DNA of 64,000 nucleotides. It comes from Tricholoma matsutake (lineage: Eukaryota > Basidiomycota > Agaricomycetes > Agaricales > Tricholomataceae). The notes under the pieces were generated by a model, which did no database searches, was not told the origin of the DNA, and saw only the letters and a program-made list of their open reading frames with translations. The stretch lies in assembly GCA_026075535.2 (NCBI GenBank), contig AP026549.1:7812001-7876000 (forward strand), in the 5' to 3' direction. Of the stretch, positions 22,989-34,244 are shown one piece after another. Position numbers and translations under genes: made by a program. Position 1 is the first letter of the stretch, and every line of letters begins with the position of its first letter.

Positions 22989-23421
22989 CGTCAAGTAACG
23001 CCTAACACGGTAACACCGAGTCCCAAAGTCCCAAAGTCCCAAATGTAAAAATAAATAAATAAGGTCCGCGGGAACGCTTCAAGAGCCTAGGTCATGTAAG
23101 TTATCGAGCTTGACATATTTGAGCTGAAAACTGAGGGCCGTTTTTCCGGACATCGGAGGCTGGAGCTTCCCAGGCTGCATGATATTTTTGAGAAAACGCA
23201 GTGATAGTAGGGATTTTTTTCAGAATTTCAATAGAGTTTTGGAACCCATTTTTGGTACCATCTTCAAACCCCATACCCTCACAACCCATAGCCTGAAGTA
23301 GGGGTATGGGTTATGTAGCTCATTGTAGCCGATGTGTCAGCGCATAGGCTCTTGAAGCGTTCACGCGGACCTTATTTATTTATTTTTACATTTGGGACTC
23401 GGTGTTAGGCGTTACTTGACG
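22989..23421. mobile_element. Foldback (MITE-like) element
   Basis: The left arm 22989-23089 (CGTCAAGTAACGCCTAACAC ... CGCTTCAAGAGCCTA) is repeated in inverse at 23345-23421. A central spacer of about 255 bp has no coding signal. The left arm carries an extra CCCAAAGT triplication. The arms could form a long hairpin. A flanking duplication was not identified. It lies just upstream of the asparagine synthetase promoter. Confidence 0.75.
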
Positions 23422-23548
23422 AGCGCAGACCTGGATCATTTGCCCAACTTGAATCTGCGTTCTTAGGTGTCCGTTGGCCTAGAAGCAATTGGCGACATCA
23501 TCGCGGACTTTTGCTGCTACATTCCCGAAAGAGCCTTTCCAACCAGAT

Positions 23549-23810
23549 AGGTAAGCTACAATGTACCGAATAATACGGTCTATCGAACGCATACAGTGTA
23601 TCGAATGATACGGGTTCAGTGGATGCCGTTGAACGCTCTCACAGTATGTATAACATGTACTAGTATCAAATGAATACACTTTTACAATTCTTGCTTGTGA
23701 TACACTATGAAGAATGTTAATATACAGATCAGAGATAGCATTGGACACAGTACTTGGCAACGGCATTGGCATTAGCATTGGCATAGATATATGGCATTGG
23801 CATCAGGCTA
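23549..23810 (-). repeat. R1-family terminus, copy C, right arm of the inverted repeat
   Basis: Read on the minus strand it follows R1 copy A: a CCAATGCC tract, AATGCTATCTCTGATC, AGCAAGAATTG...AGTG...ATTCATTTG, TACTAGTACATG, then GCATCCACTGAACCCGTATC. It then continues into the arm matching 19310-19400. Copies on both sides of the asparagine synthetase gene point their outer ends toward it. Confidence 0.75.
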
Positions 23811-24258
23811 ATGGTCTTGGTATAGATGTGCATAGGAAACTGTATGGCCAATGATACAATGATTTTCTATGTAGTGCAGACCTACCAAATGGGATTAGCT
23901 TGCCAACCCGATTGGTGTTGGTCAATGCTGCCGATGCTGCCTAAGGAAATTTCCTGATGCCGAAGGTTATATAGTGACATGTATGATAAATGCCTCAATT
24001 AGCAATCATTCATTTGTTGTAGTATGCAGACCTATGAAATGGGTTGGCACTGGCACTGGCAGAAATTAAAAATTTACTGACATCGGCAGCAGCAGATGCA
24101 TAATACAGACCTTCATGAAATCAGAGATCGGCATCAGAATTGAGCATGGCACCAGCACCGGGATTAGGGATCAGGCAGAAAATGTTCAGTGTTCCAGAAG
24201 CACCAACAATTATTACTACATGTTCATGTATAGAATATGTAAATGAAATAAATGAGCA
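23811..24258. other. Low-complexity spacer, no gene
   Basis: Degenerate GGCATTGGC and CCAATG repeats mixed with A/T-rich sequence. Nothing coding is recognised. Confidence 0.45.
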
Positions 24259-24854
24259 TCATCCATCATCCATAGTGTCCATATCATCAGAGCCATGCAA
24301 CCAAGTGTCATCAACATAATCAAAGTCTGCATGAGTATAGATGGGCAGCATGATGTGAGAAGGAGAGGGGTGCTCTATCTGGGAGGTGCTGGGGGACTCA
24401 TCACTAAAATTGTGCTCCGAGTCAGAATTGGCACCAGCATCATCAGCATCAGCATTGGATACACCCTGAGGTCCAGTAGAATCTGTCTCTGATGATGAGA
24501 GAAAACCATCAACCGCATCAGATGCAGTGGCAAAAGCTGATAGGGGATTTGAGGGTGGAGATGAAGAGGTAGAATCATTGAGGTAGAAGTCAGCAGCATC
24601 AATGCTGGTTGGGGAACCTGTAGGGGCAGATGATGAATCAGAACCATATGCCATGGCTGCCTGAAGGGCAGTATGCTGTTCAGCATAATTTGCTACATCA
24701 TCTTCACCTTGCCAAACCATGAGTGCCTCAGCATTGGCAGTGGCAGCGGGGATGGGATCGGTAGTGGGAATGGGGACAGAATCGGAATCAGTGTTGGCAG
24801 CAGAGAGAGGATTGGCATTGGCAACAGGGACTGAAGCAATGGGAGTGGGGACAG
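24259..24854 (-). pseudogene. C-terminal part of a minus-strand gene split by the Gypsy element
   Basis: About 198 codons, acidic and Ser/Thr/Ala/Asp-rich (GSDSSSAPTGS, DADDAGANSDSEHNFSDE), ending MDTMDDG at 24259. Joined across the Gypsy element with one copy of the GACAG duplication, the frame runs directly from PVVPV at 32536 into PTPIASVPVANANP here, so both belonged to one reading frame. No domain is recognised. The acidic tail could be an activation-type or disordered region. It lies downstream of the KDZ transposase on the same strand and may be a further gene of that element. Confidence 0.6.
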
Positions 24855-25562
24855 TGTCAAGAACTGTTCCTTGCCTGATCAGAACCTGCATCCATCTGAC
24901 CCTTTTCCGCACATTGAACCCAACATTTGTCTACTCTTCCCGCTTTTGTTCCCAGCCGCCTTGCACTGCCCACACTGCTGTGCACCAGGCCATGTTGTAC
25001 AGCACCCATGGCTGCCTTCCCAAGGCTGCCATCTCTTTTGCAAATTCAACTATGGATTCCTGTGCGGCTCCCATGAGGTAATTTATCTGCACAGTCAAGA
25101 CACTGCTGCAGTCTTTGTTTCCATTCCGCCTTTATTCCAGACAACAGTATTTAAGCTTAGTTAGTTTCGCCTTATATTCCTCAGTTTGTATATCGACATA
25201 GACTCGACTTTAAACCTGCCAATCTAAATCTCCTTCTACTCCTACCTCAGTTCTCTAAGAGTCTGAACTCCATTCAACTTGACCTCTAGTCTCCCTCTGA
25301 AGTTCTAAACCTCATCTGAACTTAACCTAAGTCCCTCCATACTCCTTCCTGCATTTATCTGCACTTCCCCGCTTCTACCTCCAAACCTTCATCTTGAAAT
25401 TAGGACAACAGACGAGGTGAAGGGTGCAGCTTCTTACAAGCTGAAGCCAAGTCCTTTCTGTTTCCCCTCCACAGAATCTGCCATGACCTGACAACCTTCC
25501 ACTATCATCACCCACAGGGTCCGATTGGATTCCGACACACCTTCTAGGATCAGTTCTTAACA
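24855..25562 (+). repeat. 5' LTR of the Gypsy element
   Basis: Direct repeat of 31830-32535. A TATTTAAGC box near 25149 may be the promoter core. I could not assign a primer-binding site in GTATATATGAACTCAC after the LTR. Confidence 0.95.
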
Positions 25563-25725
25563 GTATATATGAACTCACACTTCACTAGTCCCATTCCTCT
25601 CTATGACCCCTACCAAGAGCCACCAGCACACAACCAGAAATTCCCAATGTGCCAGTACTATTCCTGGGATCTCTGCAATTCAGTGATCCATCCTTCCTGG
25701 CCCTTGACCCACCACTACTTTTGGA

Positions 25726-28700
25726 GTGTCTTCCAGACCCTCAAACATCTTCCAACAAATTGGCTCAGGAGCCCCTTCAATCAGTGCCAATCTCATGTCC
25801 ACCTGTGCCCTCCACCCTTCCGCCAACCTGGAAGGTTTTCGATCAAGAACTCCCCTTGAGTACATAGGCGGCATCAACCAGCCTGAACACTTTGGGTTGG
25901 AAGATCCTGGTCTAGAGGACGGACCCCCCAGTGGACCCAACAACCCTAGTGGTCCTGACAGCCCTGGGGGTGACCCAGATCCCAATGATCCAGATGATCA
26001 ACCTCCCACGGTGGAAAGCCCTGATCCAGGGGATAGGTTCATAGATGTCCTTTACAACCTCTCAGAGAGTATCCGCACCCTTCATCAGAATAACACACCC
26101 AAGACTGAGAAAATCAAAGTTTGTGACTCTGACACTTTTGATGGTGCCAATCCAAAGAAACTTAGAGACTTCCTAGTCTCTTGCAATCTTCATTTCCATG
26201 ACCATCCACACATATTTTCCTCTGATGAGAAAAAGATCATATTTATCCTTTCTTATCTTAAGGGATCAGCTCTCAGCTGGTTTGAGCCTGGTCTTAATGA
26301 CCTGACAGATTCCGCACACTGGATGTGGGACTAGGAAGCTTTCCTCTCCAAGCTGGAAAGCAACTTCGACCCGCACGACCCAGTCGGAGATGCGGAAAAA
26401 GCTCTCTCTGACTTAGCAATGAAGAAAGGTGGTCGAATCACAAAGTATAACATTGACTTCTGGGAATTAGCTTCCAGGGTCAATTGGAATGAAGCAACCC
26501 TTTGTGACTGCTATTTCCATGGTCTTCCGCTCCAACTTTGCATAGAAGTTCTCCAGGGTGGTAAACCCAATACTCTTGCAGAACTGCACTTGAAAGCGCA
26601 GGACAGCGATGACATCTACTGGATGCAAGAAGATGAATCCCATTTTGAAACAAAGAATTCCAGTAACATCACTAACTCTAGTTGGAAGGACACTTCCAAA
26701 AGTCCTTCCTCATTGACAAACCAAACCTCTTTGAACTCTGCCCACAGTAACACCTCCAACCAGCAGTCTTCCATGACAAAGAACACTCCCTGGGACAAGC
26801 CCAAGTTGTCCATGTCTGATCAGTTGGGGAAGAACAGCAAGCTTACTGGGGAGGAACAAGAACATTGCATGAGAGAACAACTTTGTCTCTACTGTGGTGA
26901 GGAAGGGCATGTAGCAGGAAACTGCCCAAAATCCAAAGCTGGAAAAGCCTGTGCATCTGCTGTCACTCCCGACACTACAGACTTGGAAAAATAGTCTGCA
27001 ACCCTCAGGATACAGCCATTGGGGCAGGGGGTTGTGTTGACCTTACCCATTTGGCTGCCTATGTTCGTCTCAACACGTCCGCTCTTTCCGACCCCGACTC
27101 CCTAACCATTCTTTTAACCCTTCCTGACTCTTCCACTCCTGTCCGAACCCTTATCGACTCTGGCTCCTCCCACTGCTTCCTTGACTCCTCTTTTGTGTTG
27201 GATAACCAACTCAGCATGGAATCCATTAACCCGATCGGTCTATGACTCTTTGATGGATCTTGCAACTCCACCATAACTCAGGTTGTCAAACTTCCGGTCA
27301 CCTTCCCTGCCAGTGAAGTGTTCAATTTGTCATTCTATGTAACCTTGCTTGACTCTTCCTGTTCTGCTGTACTTGGTCATAACTGGCTGAAGCAATACAA
27401 TCCATTGATTGACTGGTCTTCAAGCCAACTCGCTTTCTGCTCTGCAGATCATAGGGGTCCAGCACCCCCAATGTCACCTTTGTCCCAGAACCTTCCAGTA
27501 GAAATCCTCGAATCCTTGGCACTTTCTGACCCCCCCATTCCTCCTAAGTTTACACCTCCTGACATCTCTTTCATCAATGCTGCCACTTATGCACATGCTA
27601 GCAAACTTCCTGGGGCAGTAGCTTTTCGGATGACCTTTGCTCCAGAAGGGTTATCTGCCCACTCTATCCAATCTGCTAACTCATCCAACATTTCCGATAT
27701 TCTGCCTGAGTATCACGAATTTGCTGATGTCTTTAATAAGACTAAAGTGGATACCCTTCCTCCGCATCAGTCTTACGACCTCAAGATAGAGACAGAAGAC
27801 AATACTCCTCCTCCTCCACCTCTGGGCTGCATGTATTCTCTCTCCCCCTCTGAATTAGAAGCCCCACGAGCCCCTATTGAGAAAATGTCTGCTCAGGCTT
27901 CATCTGCCTGTCCAAGTCCCCACACAGTGCTCCTACCCTCTTCATCAAGAAGAAGGATGGCAGTCTCCGACTTTGCATTGACTACCGAGGCCTCAACCAT
28001 CTCACAAAGAAGGACTGCTACCCACTCCCGCTCATTTCTGACCTCCTCGACTCCCCCCAAAAAGCCCACTTATTCACTAAGATAGACTTGTGGCATGCTT
28101 ATCACCTAGTCTGCATCGCAGATGGTGATGAATGGAAAACCACTTTCTGCACCCACTACGGATCCTTCGAGTGGTTAGTGGTTCCCTTTGGACTCACTAA
28201 TGCACCTGCAGCTTTCCAGCAGTTTATGAACAACATCTTCAGCAACATGCTGGATGTTTGTGTCATTGTGTACCTCAATGACATCCTAATCTACTCTGAT
28301 GATAAGTCCCAGCACAGGGCTCACATCAAAGAAGTCCTCCGCCGCCCCCAGAAGAATGGACTTTACGCTTCACCACAGAAATGTGAGTTCCACAAAGACA
28401 CCATTGAATATCTAGGTTTCATCCTTTCACTGGATGAACTACAGATGTCAGAGGATAAAGTCAAAACTGTGCTCGACTGGCCCGAGCCCAGGAAAGTCAA
28501 GGATATACAATTTTTCTTAGGCTTTTGCAACTTTTACTGCCACTTCATTAACAGCTATTCAGACATTGTCATCCCACTCACCCGCTTGACACAGAAATCC
28601 GCACCCTGGGACTTCAACAAGAAGTGCCATGATGCTTTTGAAAAGCTCAAACAAGAATTCACTCATGCCCTCATCTTAACTCAATGGGTACCCGACTCAC

Positions 28701-30680
28701 AGACGGTACTCAAAACTGACACTTCCAACTATGCCCTAGCGGCTATCCTTTCAGTTTACACTGTGGATGGAGAAATCCATCTGGTCACTTTTCATTCCTG
28801 CTCCTTTAATCCCGCTGAACTAAATTATGACACCCATGATAAGGACCTCTTGGCCATTTTCGAAGCCTTCAAACACTGGCAGCAGTATTTCAAGGGTTTT
28901 ACAAACCTGGTTGATGTGGTCACTGACCACAAAATCTTGAGTACTTCAGCACTACTAAGTTGCTCACACACTGCCAGGCCCATTGGTCTGAATACCTTTC
29001 ATAGTTCAATCTCGTCATCTGCTTCTGCCCCAGAAAATTGGGGGCCAAGCCAGACGCACTCACAAGATGTTGGGACGTCTACTGCAAAGGGGGAAATAGT
29101 GACTTTGCCTCTGTAAACCCAACCAACTTCCAACCTGTATTCACACAGGAACAACTCACCTCCTCCCTCTGTGCTACCTATCTCACCACAACTGTCATCC
29201 GACAAGCCATAATCATTGATGTTGAGAAACTCCATAATGACATCTGCACCTCTCTACCCCTTGACCCACCATCATCTGCTCACCTCCCAACACCTGTCGA
29301 CCCCAACTGGACTATAGACGAGGCAGGTCTTCTCTGCCACTTTGACTGGATTTATGTTCTGGACATTGTGAACCTCTGCCTCAAGGTCCTTCAGTACAAA
29401 TATGATCATATCCTCTCTGGCCACTTTGGACAAAACAAAACCCAGCAGCTTGTCCATTGGGAATATGTCTGGCCAAACCTCCGTACCTTCATGCAGGAAT
29501 TCTGCAAATCCTGTACCACTTGCAAATGATCCAAATCACCTCAACACAAGCCCTATGGGTTACTAAAGCAACTTCCGGTCCCAGAACGACCTTGGAACTC
29601 AATCTCCATGGATTTCATCAAACAACTACCTGACTCTGATGGCCACACAGCAATCCTGGTCATTGTTGACCACTTCACCAAACAAGGCATCTTCATCCCA
29701 ACTGTCAATGAAATCACAGCCCAAGAATTAGCCAACCTGTTCATCCTCCACATCTTCTCCAAGCATGGTGTCCTGTCACATGTCACTTGTGACTGGGGAT
29801 CCGAGTTTGTCTCCCATTTTTTCCGCTCCCTTGGAAAAGTGCTCGACATGTGGATCCACTTCCCTTCTGGTTATCACCCACAAGGTGATGGTCAGATGGA
29901 ATGACTTAATCAGATGTTGGAGCAGTACCTCCAGATTTTCTGCAACTATCAGCAGGATGACTGGTCTCACCTCTTACCCTTGGGTGAATTTGCCTACAAC
30001 AATGCTCCCTCTGCCTCTACAGGTGTATCTCCTTTCTTCGCCAACAAGGGCTACCACCCAAACATTTTCGTCTTCCCTGAACACAACTTAGCCTCACAGC
30101 ATGCCTGCGAGTTCATCATTGACTTAAACGACCTTCATCAGGAGCTTTGGAAACAGCTTGCGGCTGCTCAAGAGCATTATCAAGGCCCTGCAGACAAACA
30201 TTGGGCATCCACACCCAACTTCAACATTGGTGACTCTGCCTACATCACTGCGGAAAATATCCGCACCACTTACTCACTCAGTCATCCTGCAGCTTCCAGA
30301 CCACATGCGGGCCATCCACCCTGTTTTCCATGTCTCCCAACTAGAAAAACACTTCCTGAACACAATTCCAAATTGAGCACAACCTCCACCTCCTCCAATC
30401 ACCATGGACAATGAGCTCCAATATGAGATTGCCAAAGTCCTTGACTCCAAGGTCAACAACCGACGTTGTGGCAAGATTCTCTACCTTGTCTGATGGGAAG
30501 GTTACCAGGGAACTGATGAAGAGACCTCCTGGCTACCTGTTACAGAACTTGACCATGCCCAAGAACTCCTTGCAGATTTTCACACCTGCTACCCACAGAA
30601 ACCCGGTCCATTACCCACGTTACTCATTCACTCAGTCAGAACTCAGAAACAAACTTTATTGAAAAAAGATTTTTCTTTGG
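25726..30680 (+). pseudogene. Gypsy Gag-Pol, chromodomain class, interrupted
   Basis: Gag begins at 25726 with an acidic Pro/Gly/Asp region, a capsid-like block (ILSYLKGSALSWFEPGL) and a CCHC knuckle CLYCGEEGHVAGNC (26885-26925). Protease has TLIDSGSSHCFLD (27155). Reverse transcriptase has LPLISDLLDS (other frame), WLVVPFGLTNAPAAFQ and the active site YLNDIL at 28271, with the first Asp replaced by Asn. RNase H has LKTDTSNYALAAIL. Integrase has SGHFGQ...HWEYVWP...CKSCTTC, SMDFIKQLP, VTCDWGSEFVS and GDGQME. A chromodomain lies at 30404-30600 (YEIAKVLDSK, WEGYQGTDEETSWLP) and would guide integration to heterochromatin. Stops: 26332 (TAG), 27243, 29527, 29902 and 30491 (TGA). Frame changes lie near 27000, 27860 and 29000, so no working enzyme remains. 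Confidence 0.95.
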
Positions 30681-30922
30681 ATCCAACTGGATCCCTACAC
30701 TACCTCCACTTCTCCCTCTCCATCTTTGTCACCCTCTCCCCCAACTTTGCCCTCTTCTCCACCCTCATCCTTTTCTCCACCCTCGTCCTTCTCTCCACCC
30801 TCACCCTCATCTCCACTCTCTCTCTCCTCCTTGTCATCTGCCCGCCTTTTCTCCAGATATCTCTGGAAGGCCACCCAGTCATCTCCAGACTTGCAGATCC
30901 CGTGTCTTTCCTGCCAGGACTC

Positions 30923-31739
30923 TCACACTGCCTGCTCCACTTCTTTGTCACCCTTGTCGCTCTCCTCCCCGGCGCTTTTGTCCTCCACCCACTCTGGGTC
31001 CAATGCATCCCAGATCTCCCCAATTGATTCCCGCACTGCAGTTGCCACCTCAGCAAATCCCTTCCTCATCATCTTCATCATCTGCTGCATCATCTCTGCA
31101 TTTTCCCTGATAATCCCCATTGACCCCGTCGTTCCCACCATTTTTGCTGCAGGGGCCTCCCGCCCCTCCCACACTACCTCCTCGCACTTGTGTTTGACAT
31201 GCATGCAGTTATTGCACACGTGTCCCTTTGTGCCCATCTTGAAGCAAGCAATTTTTGATACTTGCATCTAGGCCATTTGTCAGTAAAAGAATATGGAAAA
31301 AGAAGATCAAGATGCACCTTTTGCAGGGCAAAGCCACCTGCACCCACACCAGACCCTCTGACTCCTCTGACCCCACTCGTGCCCTCGACTTGGCGACTTT
31401 CTTTTTCTTTGGGGACTTGCTCCCCTCAGCCTTGTCCTCCAAACCTGTGGCTGCAGCCACCCACTTCTTTTCCACTTGTTGTGTGGCTGCTGCCTCTTTT
31501 TTCTGCGCCTCTGCCTGGCATGCCTCCTCTGCTGCTTTTTGCGCCTCCTGCACCCGGTGTTCCTCCTCCCTCACTGTTTCCTCCAGCTCCTTCATCTCCC
31601 TTTCCATCTGCTCCTTCAGCACCCACTCCCTCTGTTTGTGTTGGGCCCTCATCACAGCCAATTTGATTTGCATGGAGACTGCTGGGGGGGACATAATTGA
31701 TAGGTGATGGGGGTAGGAAAGAACGTGAAAAATTTCCAA
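30923..31739 (-). pseudogene. Antisense accessory ORF of the Gypsy element, coiled coil plus zinc-cluster-like Cys motif
   Basis: On the strand opposite to pol, 31739-31209 gives 176 codons with a charged helical stretch (EEEHRVQEAQKAAEEACQAE), a basic patch (SPKKKKVAKSRAR) and CKRC. A second frame, 31267-30923, continues with CFKMGTKGHVCNNCMHVKHK, then C (C-x9-C-x2-C-x6-C) and a helix (ENAEMMQQMMKMMRKGFAE). Together these look like a small fungal Zn-cluster-type protein with a dimerising helix. The frame change near 31250 separates the two parts. Position and orientation between pol and 3' LTR suggest an accessory gene with its own promoter in or near the 3' LTR. I recall similar antisense Cys proteins in mushroom Gypsy elements; the function is unknown. 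Confidence 0.6.
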
Positions 31740-31815
31740 CCAACTACCACATTCGGAAATTCAACCAACTTCCTTATTTGGACTCAAACACTCATGTGCC
31801 TCATAGGCTTGGCAC

Positions 31816-31829
31816 TAAGGGGGAAATAC
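31816..31829 (+). promoter_or_regulatory. Polypurine tract of the Gypsy element
   Basis: TAAGGGGGAAATAC directly precedes the 3' LTR, the expected position for the plus-strand primer. Confidence 0.75.
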
Positions 31830-32535
31830 TGTCAAGAACCATTCCTCACCTGATCAGAACCCCCATCCATCTGACCCTTTTCTGCACATCGAACCCAACA
31901 TTCATCTACTCTTCCCACTTTTGTTCCTGGCCACCTTGCACTGCCCACACTGCTGTGCACCAGGCCACCTTGTACAGCACCCATGGCTGCCTTCCCAAAG
32001 CTGCCATCTCTTTTGCAAATTCAACTACAGATTCCTGTGCAGCTCCCACAAGGTAATTTATCTACACAGTCAAGACACTGCTGCAGTCTTCATTTCCATT
32101 CCACCTTTATTCTGGACAACAGTATTTAAGCTTAGTTAGTTTTGCCTTGTATTCCTCAGTTTGTATATCAACATAGACTCAACTTTAAACCTGCCAATCT
32201 AAATCTCCTTCTACTCCTACCTCAGTTCTCTAAGAGTCAACTCCATTCAACTCAACCTCTAGTCTCCCTCTGAAGTTCTAAACCTCATCTGAACTTAACC
32301 TAAGTCCCTCCATACTCCTTCCCATGTTTATCTGCACTTCCCCGCTTCTACCTCCAAACCTTCGTCTTGAAATTAGGACAACAGACAAGGTGAAGGGCAC
32401 AGCTTCTTACAAGCTGAAGCCAAGTCCTTTCCGTTTCCCCTCTGCAGAATCTGCCATGACCCAACAACTTTCCGCTATCATCACCTGCAGGGTCTGATCA
32501 GATTTTGACACGCCTTCTAGGATCAGTTCTTAACA
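31830..32535 (+). repeat. 3' LTR of the Gypsy element
   Basis: 706 bp, two bases shorter than the 5' LTR. In the first 350 bp the differences are mostly TG/CA, CG/CA and CG/TG pairs. Confidence 0.95.
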
Positions 32536-33804
32536 GACAGGAACAACAGGAGTGGTCCCAGCATTGGACACATTGGATTCAGCATCTGAAAAATATAGGC
32601 CAGCATCATGACCAGTAACCATGGGTGGTTGACTGTAGGCAGAGACAACTGTTGGGAGACTTGGTGCATCTGACCACTCCTTCTTTTGCTGCACGCCATC
32701 AGGTAGAGACCCTGCATACCCAGAATGCTGTGCCTTTCCCTTGCCCTTGGTTGCCTGATTGATTGCTAAAACCTCATTCTCTGCAATATCAATGCCCCAG
32801 GTCCACTTGTAGGAGGTTGGGGGAAGGGCCTTCAGGTGCTCAAGTTCAGCCTGTGCATGTGCAGATACCAGTTCTGATTGTCTTCTTACAGCTGACTGTC
32901 TCCCAGCATGTCCACGGTTGTTTTTTGATGCCAATGCCACTGCCACTGCCAGTGCCAGTGCTGGTGCCATTGTTAACTTATGTGGTTTGGACTGAAGCTC
33001 CTTGAGCAGGGCTAGCTCATGAAGCCATTGGAACCCTGCTGCTTGCCTGACATTCACATTCATCGCAGCCTCTGCTGATGATTCACAGCCATCTATGAAG
33101 TCCCACATCCTGCGTGCTTCATTGAACAAATCCCCAATGAGAGCCTGCAGGTCAATGCAAGATTGGCAGTTGGCTCGGCCATCAGCAGCATTGTCTGCTG
33201 GCTGGCTATTGGTGGGCGGTGAGCTGGTGATCACAGGGGTAGGGATATACTGCTGATAGCTATTGAGGCACTTATCCAGGGTGTCACTGGCAAACATTTG
33301 CCCTGGTGCCAGTTCACTATTGTGGCTCCATCAATCACATACATATGAATCCACCAGACAGCTAGGACCATCACTGGCAACACCATCATCCAACAAGGCC
33401 AAGAGAGATGGATGGAATCCAAGGGGTAGGTGGTCCAAATTCACATCAGCAAGACTGTTGGCCAAGGACTGAAGAAGGATCAGCACATCCATCATAAGGC
33501 TGATGGAGGTGCCAATGCCAATGCAAGACATGACATACATCTGTCATACTTGTCAGTGATGCATACTTACTTCCTTTAGGAAAGATCTCAACATACAAGC
33601 TTGGCATAGAGAATTTTTTGCATCCAACATTGTTTTACAAAGTTTGCCTGGTCTAACTCTGACAAAACTCGATGGAATTGGGACTCTGTGTACCGAATGA
33701 TCTCTTGTGTCTGCATTTGGAGTTGCCCTTTCGGGCCCGATTGCAAAGAAAAAGGGTTGAAGATTGAGAGACTTTTGTTCAACATGGTCATGGTTGGTGA
33801 TCAA
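32536..33804 (-). pseudogene. N-terminal part of the gene split by the Gypsy element
   Basis: Coding-like blocks on the minus strand: 33791-33588 (FNPFSLQSGPKGQL, TESQFHRVLSELDQANFVKQ), 33540-33331 (LADVNLDHLPLGFHPSLLAL) and 33297-32536 (NCQSCIDLQALIGDLFNE, RRMWDFIDGCESSAEAA, then LPPTSYKWTWGIDIAENE). The last block reads in frame across the Gypsy insertion into 24854. The breaks could be introns or frame errors; two stops near 33310-33325 argue for decay. A KGKGKAQ basic patch and an Ala/Leu low-complexity helix are visible. I recognise no family. It follows the KDZ transposase on the same strand by about 450 bp. Confidence 0.5.
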
Positions 33805-34244
33805 GATAATTGTGTTTACATCATGTTTACATAATACATGTGGCCCTTTTCAGTCACAGAGGGGAGATATAATTGGCATTTGTTGATCTAAATGCATTGT
33901 CAGCCCTCAATGCTAATTCATACCATGAAGCATGCTGGCGATTAGCATAGGCTAGCAGACATTCTCAGACTGTGAGGCTGACTGCCACCATTGGCTGTGA
34001 TAGATGAAATATAACACAGTCCACTGCATTTCATATGTTACCAGTAGAAATTCCTCCCTCCATCAATTTCTCTGAGCCCATGAACAAAGCCAATGTACTC
34101 ACCTGACTATGAAAAAATTGTTAGTACAATGAATACAGATGGCTACAAAATATATCTACATTCCCAGAATCTGCCGGCATTGGCATTGGCAATGGAAACA
34201 GCATTGGCATTGGCCATGAGACCAGTATGAATGTGGGAATTATG
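33805..34244. other. Spacer between KDZ transposase and the downstream minus-strand gene
   Basis: A/T-rich, with a short GGCATTGGCAATGG tract near 34175-34215. No frame is convincing. It may hold the 3' end of the KDZ gene and the promoter of the next gene. Confidence 0.4.

Larger units (their letters stand above)
24855..32535 (+). mobile_element. Complete Gypsy-type retrotransposon (chromovirus) with target duplication GACAG
   Basis: LTRs of 708 and 706 bp begin TGTCAAGAAC and end CTTAACA. GACAG occurs at 24850-24854 and 32536-32540. Order is gag, protease, reverse transcriptase, RNase H, integrase, chromodomain, which defines a chromovirus. An antisense frame lies between pol and the 3' LTR. 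The LTRs differ mainly where one has TG or CG and the other CA, so the insertion is old and has been CpG-decayed. It interrupts a minus-strand gene in frame. Confidence 0.97.

Noticed and set aside
22935..23000. Possible tRNA on the minus strand from GTTCGAATCCC
   Set aside because: Only the B box is good. No A box at proper distance and no cloverleaf were found.
24259..24912. Free-standing acidic protein of 217 aa starting at 24912
   Set aside because: The first 19 codons lie inside the Gypsy LTR. The real frame continues from 32536 across the insertion.
31255..31707. Plus-strand Ser/Cys/Phe-rich frame
   Set aside because: It is the shadow of the antisense Gypsy accessory gene; the minus-strand reading has a sensible domain layout.
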